Virus record (IMG/VR): IMGVR_UViG_3300020456_000188
Span: 1-24,938 of that record
Direction: 5' to 3' (one strand)
DNA length: 24,938 nucleotides
Source: a virus
Under the pieces are notes generated by a model. It was not told the DNA's origin, searched no databases, and saw nothing but the letters and a program-made list of their open reading frames with translations. Positions 15,834-23,614 of this stretch are shown here, in pieces. A program made the position numbers and the translations under genes. Positions within the stretch are counted from its first letter, which is position 1. Each line of letters begins with the position of its first letter.

Positions 15834-18800
15834 ATGGCACAAAAAACCGATTTAAACGTCAATCCTTATTTTGACGATTTTGACGCATCGAATAATTTTT
15901 ACAAAGTATTATTTAAACCAGGATTTCCAGTCCAAGCTAGAGAGTTAACCACTTTACAGTCAATACTTCAAAATCAGATTGAAGATTTTGGTAGTCACGT
16001 TTTCAAAGAAGGTTCAATAGTTATACCTGGTAATATAGCATACGATGGTCAGTTTTATGCTGTTAAGTTAAATCCAACAAATGCTGGTATTGATATTTCG
16101 GTTTATATCGATAAGTTGATTGGTAAAAAGATTACGGGTCAATCTTCAGGAACCACAGCAACGATTCAATCATATTTGTTGCCTGATGGTAATAATGTTG
16201 AAGATCTTACGATTTATGTAAAATATCTTGATTCTGATAATAACTATGAGTTTAATCAGTTTCCTGATAATGAGTCATTCTTTGCTAGTGAGAATATTGT
16301 ATATGGTAACACAACAATTACAGCAGGAACAGTTCTTGCCACATCCGTAGCATCTGATTCTACTGCAATTGGTTCTGCTGCTTTTATTAGTGATGGTGTT
16401 CTTTTTATTCGTGGATATTTTGTAAACGTAACCAAGCACACTCTGATTCTTGACGAGTATTCAAATACTCCTTCTTATAGAGTTGGTCTTAAGATTACAG
16501 AGTCTCTTGTAAACGCAAAAGACGATGCTACACTGTATGATAATGCTAAGGGATTTACAAACTATGCAGCACCTGGTGCTGATAGATTAAAGATTGATCT
16601 TACATTATCCAAAAAACTGTTGACTGATGTCAACGACACTGATTTTGTTGAGTTATTGAGACTTGAAGATGGAAAGATTAAAATTCTTGAGACTAAAACT
16701 GAATACAATAAAATTCGTGATTATCTGGCAGAAAGAACATATGACGAATCGGGTGATTACTCAATCACACCATTCCAACCATCAATCCACAACTCACTGA
16801 ATGATAGACTTGGAAGCGACGGTCTGTTCTTTAGCGACGAACTAACTGATCAAGGAAACACACCTACAGATGATCTGATGTGTGTTAAACTTTCTCCAGG
16901 AAAGGCTTATGTTAGAGGATATGACGTAGAAACGATTTCCTCAAAGATTTTAGACGTAGATAAACCAAGAGATACTAATAAAGTTTCCTCAGTAAGTATT
17001 CCCTTTGAGATGGGAAATCTTTTGAGAGTTTTTGATGTTGAAGGAACTCCTAAGTTCAGAGAAACTGTAAACTTAAAAGCAAGAATCAATGGTCTTGGTA
17101 CAACCATTGGAGAAGCAAGAGTATATTCTTTCAACTTGACTGATGGAACGTATGCTAATGATTCCACTCAGTTTGATCTGTATCTATATGATATTCAAAC
17201 ATACACCGAGATTACTTTCAATCAACAACTAGCAACATCACAGTTACCAGCTGGTTCTCATATCAGAGGTAAGAGTAGTGGTGCTACTGCATTTGCCGTA
17301 AATGCTGGTGCTAGTGGTGTTACAGTGATGTTTAGACAGACATCTGGAACATTTGCACCTGGAGAACAGATTGAAATCAATGGTGTTGATGATCTGCCCG
17401 TTTCTAACTTCCAGGCAGGTCCTAGAACAATTGTTTCTACTAGAGTTTTCAATAGTAGAGATATTATGTCGGTTACTCAGACTGGAGTAGCTGGATATCC
17501 CAACTTTACTGCTACCACTGTATTAGAGACCACTGATCTTCCAGATAACGTAACTGGTGGTGTAATCTCTGGTGGTAACTTGTTCACTCCTGCTGGTGGT
17601 TCTGCACCAAACCTGAAAGTTGATGACGTTTTGGTTTATCAGGCAGGAAGTGGTGATTTGAGATGGAATAGAATCACTGCTGTTAATAGTGGTGGTGCTA
17701 ATTTCTCACTGACTGCTACTGGATCAGCGGTTACTGGAGTCTATAATCCTGCAGTTGCTAATGGTACATACGCATCAGTAAAACTAGGTATTTCAAGAAT
17801 CGCCAACGAAGAGAAAGGTGGACTGTATGCTGAACTACCTGATCATAATATTGCTTCAGTTAGTCTGACTGGATCAGAACTGATGGTCACGGAGCAGGTT
17901 GCTGCTAAGACTATTTCAGGTAATCAACTGACTATTTCTGTATCGGACTTTACAGGAATCTCTAGTTCTTTCTTAACTGCTTTTGATGCTGAAAGATATT
18001 TGGTTAGCGAAAGTGGTGGTGGTATCGGAACAGTAACTTCTGATAAGTTTGTATTGAATGCTAATAGCACTGAGGCAACGGTATCTAATCTTACTAATGG
18101 ATCAAATGTTGTTGTAAATGCAACTCTCATCAAGCAAGGAATTCAAAGTAAGGTTAAAGAGTTAACAAGATCTACAACTTTAGAGGTAACTCTTTCTAAG
18201 TATACAAAGTCTGGAACAAACGCTAATACGTCTGTAAATGATGGACTTACTCATAACCAGTTCTATGGATTGAGAGTTCAGGATGAAGAAGTTTCACTGA
18301 ATCGTCCAGATGTAACTGAGGTAGTTGCTGTATATGAGAGTTTAGACGCTAGTACTCCTTCTCTCGACACGATTACATTTACATCTACTGCAGATGTTAC
18401 TAACAATGCAATCATTGGTGAAAACTTCACTGGTACAGATTCGAATGCTATTGCTAGGGTTGTAACCAAACCTTCTGCAAATGTTTTGGGTGTTGTTTAT
18501 CTGACTGCAGAAAAAATCAATAATGGTGAAGAAGTTACTTTTGCTGAGTCTGGTATCATAACAAATGTTCAGGCAATCACTGCTGGATCTTATAAGAATA
18601 TCACAAGCAACTTTGGACTTGATAAAGGTCAAAGAGATCAGTACTATGATTACTCAAGACTTGTAAGAACTAAGGACTCAACAGTTCCTTCAAGAAGATT
18701 ACTTATCGTTTATGATCACTATACTATCCCAACTGAAGATGATGGTGATGTATTCACTGTTCTTAGTTATGATAAAGATAGATTTACAAATGATGTTCCT

Positions 18801-21800
18801 CTTATCGGCAAAAATAAGGTAAGAGCATCTGATACTCTTGACTTCAGACCTAGAGTTTCACAATTTACATCGACTACAGCATCTCCTTTCAACTTCCCCG
18901 CTAGAGATTTTGGAACTGTTCCTAAGTTGCTGTTAGCATCGAATGAATCTTCTCGTTTGGGTTATGATTACTATCTGGGAAGAATCGATAAGATCTATAT
19001 TAATAAGTTTGGAACATTTATTGTTCAAAAAGGTATCTCTGGAATAGATCCAAAGGCACCTACCAAACTTGATAATGTTATGGAGATTGGTACAGTTACC
19101 CTTCCTCCATATCTCTACAATCCAAGTGATGCTCAACTGGATCTTGTAGATAACAGAAGATATACAATGCGCGACATTGGTTATATCGAAGATAGAGTAG
19201 AAAACTTGGAGAGAGTTACTTCACTTTCACTTCTTGAGTTGAATACTGCTACACTTCAGATTCAAGATGTTGATGGAAATAACAGATTCAAGAGTGGATT
19301 CTTTGTAGACGACTTCAGATCCAATGAGTTTATTGATAATGAACTCTCTGAAGTTCAGGTTGATCCACAAACTCAAGAGTTAACTCCTGTTATTGCTAGA
19401 AATACTCTTAAGAGTCAACTTGCTCCTGCAGAAGAGTTGATTGATACTGTTCTCGATCTTTCAACCAACTATCCTCTCCTCGATTCTAATGTACAAAAAA
19501 CTGGTAAGGCAGTTACATTAGCATATGAAGAGAAAGGTTGGATTGAGCAACCATTAGCAACTAGAGTTGAGAATGTAAATCCATTCCACGTTGTTCTCTA
19601 CACTGGTAATGTTGAGTTAAATCCTGCTCAAGATAGTTGGGTTAGAACGATTAGAATTCCACCCCGTAATGTAAGTGGCGGAACATCTAACGTCTCTCTT
19701 GGTGGTGGATGGAGAGTATTTGCTGGTACTGTAACTCAAGTAACTACAAGAGATGTAGTCGTATCTTCTGGTAATGATGCATTCATGCGCTCCAGAAATA
19801 CTGAGTTTGATATCACAAACATCAAACCACTTACTAAGTTCTATCAGTTCTTTGATGGAAACGGATCTGTTGATTATGTTCCCAAGTTACTTGAGATTGC
19901 TAATGATAGCACCCTTGAAGAAACAGGTGCCTCAGGTGCATTCACAGTTGGAGAGACTGTACATGGAACTGATTCTGAGGGAAATATTTTAATCAGATTC
20001 AGAGTTGCACAGTCAAACCATAAAGAAGGTCCATTTAACGCTCCAACTAGAGTATACAATATCAACCCATATGTAAAGAGTGAGAATCTTCAGGCAGATT
20101 ACAGTTCTTCTTCAAAAGTACTGAATGTTGATACATTTGCACTCTCCGAAGAAGCTCAGGGCAGATACTTTGGTTATGTAATCAAGGGAATGAAGTTGGT
20201 TGGTCAAGAAAGTGGTTCTGTTGCCTATCTGAAGGATATCAGACTCATTTCAGATAACTATGGTGATTTGAAAGGAACATTCTTCCTCAAAGATCCATAT
20301 GCTACTCCATCTCCTGCTGTTAAGATTGAAACAGGAACTAAATCTTACAAGGTTACTAACAGCCCAACTAATGCTGAACCCCTCCCAGGTAGTAACTTGA
20401 TTTCAAGTGCTGAGACAGAATATAAGGCAGAGGGTGTCTTCCAGGTCAGACAAATGGTTCAGACCAGAAGAACTATCAATCGCTTCGTAGACCCCCTTGC
20501 ACAGTCCTTCACGGTGGGTGGAAACGTTGAAACGACCTCTGACGCCACCGGCGGAAACGACGATACTAACGGCGCTTATTTAACCGCTGTAGACCTGTTC
20601 TTTGCTAACAAGGATTCTAATAACAACCCAGTAAGAGTTGAAATTAGAACAGTTGAACTTGGTACACCAACAAGAGATATCATTGGCGATACTGTAACAC
20701 TCAGACCCGAAGATATTACCGTATCAAGAACTGGAGAAACTGCTACTAAGGTTTCCTTCCCATATCCAATCTTCCTTGAGCCATCAAGAGAATATGCGAT
20801 TGTGGTTGTTTCTGAAGCAAGTGATGAGTATGAGTTGTGGACTGCTCGTATGGGTGAAGTAACTGTTAATACTCAGTCACTTCCTGATGCAGAGGCAGTC
20901 AGATATACCAAGCAGTTTGCACTGGGTAGTCTGTTTAAGTCACAAAACGGAACCATCTGGACTGCTGATCAGTATCAAGATCTTAAGTTCAAACTGTATA
21001 AGGCGAACTTTACATCTAACTCTGGTACAGCATACTTCTACAATCCAACTCTGGATGAAAGTAATGGATATGTTCAGATTCTGGGTGAGAATCCAATCAC
21101 AACACTTCCCAAAACTGCAACTCTTGGAATCACAACCGCATTTGATGCTACTACCCAACAAGATTTGGTAGTTGGTAGAAAGATTGTTGGAGCAGAAGAT
21201 TTCGTTACTGCTACTGTATCCGCTACAGGTAGTTGTGTTGCTAATATTGGTATTGGAACCAGTGGTTCTTCTTACGTAAGTGATACCAATGTTTCAACTT
21301 ACAATATTATCGGTTCTGGTTCAGGATTAACTCTGAATATCACTGCCGCTGCTGATGGAGTTAAGGGTATTACAAATGTAAGTATTGGTAATACTGGTAA
21401 TGGTTATCAGCAAGGTGATGTAGTTGGAATTGTTACTTCATCTGTTTCTTCACTCTCAGGAACTGATGCTACTATCAATATTCAAGCAGTTCAGGGTGTT
21501 GATACTCTGTATCTAACAGATCTTAAGGGAGATTCCTTTACTGTTGGTGCAGCGGTAAGTTTCATGGACAATAGTGGTAATCTTGTTTCACTTGCTAACA
21601 CAACTATTTCAAGTTACACAGAGACTGGTTCTGCTAATTCTGGTAACTATATTAAAGTAAGTCATTTCGATCATGGAATGTATTCAGATACGAACAGAGT
21701 TGTACTTAGTGATATCGAATCTAATATCCCACCAACGACACTTTCTTCTAACTTATCTTCTCAGGAAGTTGATACTATTAGTGTTGCTAGCACTACTAAT

Positions 21801-22988
21801 TTCCTCACCTTTGAGGGTGTTGCTGTTAGTGCTGCTAATACCGGGTATGTATTGATTGAGAATGAGATTATTGGTTATGATGCTGTTGGTGAAAATATCC
21901 TTGAGGTTGCTACAAACGGTAGAGGAGTTGATTCTACTTTGGTCATCGATCACTCAAGTTCAACCAAAGTTGCTAAGTATGAGTTGAATGGCGTTTCTCT
22001 CAGAAGAATCAATACAACTCATGATATCAGCAATATTGATATTGAGATGGATAAGTATAGCATTGAGATTAATAGGTCTCAAAATGGTCTGAATAGAACT
22101 TCTGACGATGCAGGACTTAGAGCACCTGAACTCTCATTCAATGATGAGTCTGATTTGGGTGGTTCAACTTCTAAGGCATCTGAGAATATTCAGTTTGGTG
22201 CAATCATTCCAAACTACTATGTTGCAACTCCAGGTACAAACACATCTGCTACTGGTCAAATCAGAACTGTATCAGGAACAAGTGTTGATGGTACAGAAGT
22301 ATCATTCTTGGATAATGGATTTGAAAATGTAGAGTTGAATAAGATTAACCTGTTGAGTTCTACAAGAATCGTTGCTTCTGAAGTTAATGAGAATGCAAGA
22401 TTGACTAATCTTCCTAGGAAGAAATCCTTCACTACTGCAGTAACATTGACTACTGAGGATAACAATCTTTCACCTATAATCTATACAGATGCAGCATACA
22501 CAGAGTTTAGAAATAGTCGTGTAAACAATCCCATCAGCGATTATGCGGCAGATAACAGAGTTAACTCACTGCTATTTGATCCTAATGCTGGTGTTTACGT
22601 TTCGAACACAGTTAATCTCAAAAATCCAGCTACTGGTTTGAAGGTTATCTTGTCCGCTTACAGAGATTCTACAGCAGATATTAGAGTTCTTTACAGTTTG
22701 GTAAGAGCAGATTCTGCTGAAGTTGAGCAAGAGTTTGAGTTGTTCCCAGGTTATGATAATCTTTCACTTTCTGGAGTTGGTAAACTTGAGGTTGTAAATC
22801 CTACTAATAATAGTGGTAGACCTGACGTTATTGTTCCAGCAAGTCTTGATAATCAATTCCTTGAATATGAGTTCACTGCTAATGATTTAGATCTGTTTAC
22901 TGGTTACAGAATCAAGATTATCATGGCGGGCACTAGCCAGGCGAAGGCTCCAAGAATTAAAGATCTTAGAACAATCGCCGTAAGATGA
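15834..22988 (+). CDS. Giant DUF4815-type virion structural protein (2384 aa)
   Basis: The N-terminus fits the DUF4815 family: YFDDFDASNNFYKVLFKPGF at residues 12-31, then QARELTTLQSILQNQIEDFG and later PGKAYVRGY at 355-363. A central conserved block has VYDHYTIP near 959, DFRPRV at 1003-1008 and RRYTMRDIGYIEDRVENLE around 1108-1126; the last begins a short heptad-like helix. Residues 1553-1559 (DPLAQSF) open a second domain with FFANKDSNNNPVRVEIRTVE and LEPSREYAIVVVS, ending near GSLFKSQNGTIWTADQ; this looks like a lectin-type or sandwich domain of tail fibres. The end has GSSY and NGNGY-type turns (1811-1858), an EIIGY-RG-H module (1979-2040) and NGVSLRRINTTHD. The gene occupies the place of T4 gp9-gp12 but resembles none of them. 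It is probably a baseplate-to-fibre structural protein; the exact role is unknown. The ATG follows the gp8 stop by six bases with only a weak AAAAAGAA upstream. Confidence 0.8.
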   Translation: MAQKTDLNVNPYFDDFDASNNFYKVLFKPGFPVQARELTTLQSILQNQIEDFGSHVFKEGSIVIPGNIAYDGQFYAVKLNPTNAGIDISVYIDKLIGKKITGQSSGTTATIQSYLLPDGNNVEDLTIYVKYLDSDNNYEFNQFPDNESFFASENIVYGNTTITAGTVLATSVASDSTAIGSAAFISDGVLFIRGYFVNVTKHTLILDEYSNTPSYRVGLKITESLVNAKDDATLYDNAKGFTNYAAPGADRLKIDLTLSKKLLTDVNDTDFVELLRLEDGKIKILETKTEYNKIRDYLAERTYDESGDYSITPFQPSIHNSLNDRLGSDGLFFSDELTDQGNTPTDDLMCVKLSPGKAYVRGYDVETISSKILDVDKPRDTNKVSSVSIPFEMGNLLRVFDVEGTPKFRETVNLKARINGLGTTIGEARVYSFNLTDGTYANDSTQFDLYLYDIQTYTEITFNQQLATSQLPAGSHIRGKSSGATAFAVNAGASGVTVMFRQTSGTFAPGEQIEINGVDDLPVSNFQAGPRTIVSTRVFNSRDIMSVTQTGVAGYPNFTATTVLETTDLPDNVTGGVISGGNLFTPAGGSAPNLKVDDVLVYQAGSGDLRWNRITAVNSGGANFSLTATGSAVTGVYNPAVANGTYASVKLGISRIANEEKGGLYAELPDHNIASVSLTGSELMVTEQVAAKTISGNQLTISVSDFTGISSSFLTAFDAERYLVSESGGGIGTVTSDKFVLNANSTEATVSNLTNGSNVVVNATLIKQGIQSKVKELTRSTTLEVTLSKYTKSGTNANTSVNDGLTHNQFYGLRVQDEEVSLNRPDVTEVVAVYESLDASTPSLDTITFTSTADVTNNAIIGENFTGTDSNAIARVVTKPSANVLGVVYLTAEKINNGEEVTFAESGIITNVQAITAGSYKNITSNFGLDKGQRDQYYDYSRLVRTKDSTVPSRRLLIVYDHYTIPTEDDGDVFTVLSYDKDRFTNDVPLIGKNKVRASDTLDFRPRVSQFTSTTASPFNFPARDFGTVPKLLLASNESSRLGYDYYLGRIDKIYINKFGTFIVQKGISGIDPKAPTKLDNVMEIGTVTLPPYLYNPSDAQLDLVDNRRYTMRDIGYIEDRVENLERVTSLSLLELNTATLQIQDVDGNNRFKSGFFVDDFRSNEFIDNELSEVQVDPQTQELTPVIARNTLKSQLAPAEELIDTVLDLSTNYPLLDSNVQKTGKAVTLAYEEKGWIEQPLATRVENVNPFHVVLYTGNVELNPAQDSWVRTIRIPPRNVSGGTSNVSLGGGWRVFAGTVTQVTTRDVVVSSGNDAFMRSRNTEFDITNIKPLTKFYQFFDGNGSVDYVPKLLEIANDSTLEETGASGAFTVGETVHGTDSEGNILIRFRVAQSNHKEGPFNAPTRVYNINPYVKSENLQADYSSSSKVLNVDTFALSEEAQGRYFGYVIKGMKLVGQESGSVAYLKDIRLISDNYGDLKGTFFLKDPYATPSPAVKIETGTKSYKVTNSPTNAEPLPGSNLISSAETEYKAEGVFQVRQMVQTRRTINRFVDPLAQSFTVGGNVETTSDATGGNDDTNGAYLTAVDLFFANKDSNNNPVRVEIRTVELGTPTRDIIGDTVTLRPEDITVSRTGETATKVSFPYPIFLEPSREYAIVVVSEASDEYELWTARMGEVTVNTQSLPDAEAVRYTKQFALGSLFKSQNGTIWTADQYQDLKFKLYKANFTSNSGTAYFYNPTLDESNGYVQILGENPITTLPKTATLGITTAFDATTQQDLVVGRKIVGAEDFVTATVSATGSCVANIGIGTSGSSYVSDTNVSTYNIIGSGSGLTLNITAAADGVKGITNVSIGNTGNGYQQGDVVGIVTSSVSSLSGTDATINIQAVQGVDTLYLTDLKGDSFTVGAAVSFMDNSGNLVSLANTTISSYTETGSANSGNYIKVSHFDHGMYSDTNRVVLSDIESNIPPTTLSSNLSSQEVDTISVASTTNFLTFEGVAVSAANTGYVLIENEIIGYDAVGENILEVATNGRGVDSTLVIDHSSSTKVAKYELNGVSLRRINTTHDISNIDIEMDKYSIEINRSQNGLNRTSDDAGLRAPELSFNDESDLGGSTSKASENIQFGAIIPNYYVATPGTNTSATGQIRTVSGTSVDGTEVSFLDNGFENVELNKINLLSSTRIVASEVNENARLTNLPRKKSFTTAVTLTTEDNNLSPIIYTDAAYTEFRNSRVNNPISDYAADNRVNSLLFDPNAGVYVSNTVNLKNPATGLKVILSAYRDSTADIRVLYSLVRADSAEVEQEFELFPGYDNLSLSGVGKLEVVNPTNNSGRPDVIVPASLDNQFLEYEFTANDLDLFTGYRIKIIMAGTSQAKAPRIKDLRTIAVR
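21264..21407 (+). repeat. Paired GSSY/GNGY turns in the DUF4815 protein
   Basis: GSSY at residues 1811-1814 and GNTGNGY at 1852-1858 are 44 residues apart and flank a GSGSGLTLNI strand. The layout matches the pair in gp8, which indicates the same structural unit in three neighbouring genes. Confidence 0.6.
21768..21953 (+). repeat. EIIGY-RG-H module in the DUF4815 protein
   Basis: Residues 1979-2040 run VDTISVASTTNF, GYVLIENEIIGYDAVG, then NGRGVDSTLVIDH with the final His 2040. It is the same type of unit as 2192-2344 in gp7. Directly after it comes KYELNGVSLRRINTTHD, a conserved-looking stretch of this family. Confidence 0.6.
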
Positions 22989-23191
22989 TAAGAGTTGAAG
23001 GGCACCAGCATCTCTACAGAGATGAAAAAACTGGTGCTATTGTAAACTGTGATAGCGTTGCATACAATCAGTATGTCTCTACTGTTAATAGACGAAAGTT
23101 CGAGAAAAAAGAACTTTCTGATATGAGAGCAGAGATTGACGAACTTAAATCACTAGTAAAGGAGATCTTGAATGGAAATGAATCCAGATGA
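22985..23191 (+). CDS. Small conserved-looking protein with C-terminal helix, unknown function
   Basis: This 68-residue protein starts MIRVEGHQHLYRDEKTGAIV. Its ATG overlaps the stop of the DUF4815 gene (ATGA), which points to translational coupling. Residues about 35-63 (RRKFEKKELSDMRAEIDELK and following) are strongly charged with spaced Leu/Ile/Met and should form a helix or short coiled coil. I recall similar small proteins at this place in cyanophages, but no function. A link to assembly of the neighbouring tail proteins is only suggested by position. The last 20 bases overlap the next gene. Confidence 0.72.
   Translation: MIRVEGHQHLYRDEKTGAIVNCDSVAYNQYVSTVNRRKFEKKELSDMRAEIDELKSLVKEILNGNESR
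23158..23164 (+). promoter_or_regulatory. Strong Shine-Dalgarno for the 59-aa gene
   Basis: AAAGGAG lies inside the end of the preceding gene, seven bases before the ATG at 23172. It is one of the few clear Shine-Dalgarno sequences in this window and decides the start of the hidden small gene. Confidence 0.65.
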
Positions 23192-23351
23192 AATTGTTTT
23201 AGAGACGATGAATAAATCTTTTGCATATGAAAAACTTGCAAGAGATATCGAAGATGTTAAAGATCCAGATCTTTTAAGAGAAGTTGCAAAGTGTTATATT
23301 AAACTTTATTTTAAACAACAAGAAGTTGTTTCCAAGATGGGAGCACTGTGA
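23172..23351 (+). CDS. Very small helical protein of unknown function (59 aa)
   Basis: A 59-codon frame opens MEMNPDEIVLETMNKSF and ends GAL before a TGA at 23349-23351. It overlaps the upstream gene by 20 bases in another frame and fills a gap that would otherwise be about 195 bases long. Support comes from the AAAGGAG seven bases before the ATG, from coding-like composition, and from a late promoter beginning two bases after the stop. The sequence suggests two helices: residues 5-28 (VLETMNKSFAYEKLARDI) and 33-55 (LLREVAKCYIKLYFKQQEVV), with a DPD turn between. The alternative start is Met 3. I do not recognise a named family. Confidence 0.75.
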   Translation: MEMNPDEIVLETMNKSFAYEKLARDIEDVKDPDLLREVAKCYIKLYFKQQEVVSKMGAL

Positions 23352-23352
23352 A

Positions 23353-23360
23353 TATAAATA
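23353..23360 (+). promoter_or_regulatory. T4-type late promoter box upstream of the fibre genes
   Basis: TATAAATA lies 26 bases before the ATG at 23387 and immediately after the stop of the 59-aa gene. It matches the T4 late consensus exactly and the copy before gp8. It should drive the 75-aa gene, the tail-fibre-like gene and whatever follows the right edge. Confidence 0.75.
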
Positions 23361-23386
23361 CATACTAGGTTCCCCTATCCGATTTC

Positions 23387-23614
23387 ATGGCTGATATCAA
23401 GGTTAGAGTAGGTCAACAACCTGCAGTTAAAGTTGTATCTTCATTAGGAGGTGCTCAGGGGGGTTCATTAGCAGAACTGAGTGATGTAAGTATCACTAAT
23501 CCATCAGATGGAACAGTTTTGGTTTATAACAATACTACTAAAAAGTTTGAAGGAACTAATGAACTAACCACTGGCGCCACACAAAATCTCACTATTAATG
23601 GTGGGGTCTTCTAA
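23387..23614 (+). CDS. Small virion structural-like protein (75 aa)
   Basis: This 75-residue protein starts MADIKVRVGQQPAVKVVSS and contains LAELSDVSITNPSDGTVLVY at residues about 28-47, then NNTTKKFEG. The 'LSDVxI…GxVLVYNxTTxKxE' string is a common head segment of phage tail fibre proteins. The ORF ends right after that segment with NGGVF, so it looks like a stand-alone version of a fibre N-terminal region. Its TAA overlaps the ATG of the next gene by one base (TAATG), so the two are probably coupled and may act together. The ATG lacks a good Shine-Dalgarno; the leader after the late promoter is short. Confidence 0.75.
   Translation: MADIKVRVGQQPAVKVVSSLGGAQGGSLAELSDVSITNPSDGTVLVYNNTTKKFEGTNELTTGATQNLTINGGVF

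Noticed and set aside
15834-22988. Naming the 2384-aa gene gp10
   Set aside because: The position after gp8 invites gp9 or gp10, but neither its N-terminus nor its later domains resemble T4 gp10 or gp9 as I remember them; the DUF4815-type label is safer.
23172-23351. Possible NblA-like phycobilisome degradation protein
   Set aside because: Length (59 aa) and helix-turn-helix layout resemble NblA, and some cyanophages carry nblA. The NblA pattern (LRxFExQV … LYxxMMxxE) is not clearly present, however, so the similarity is only in size and shape.
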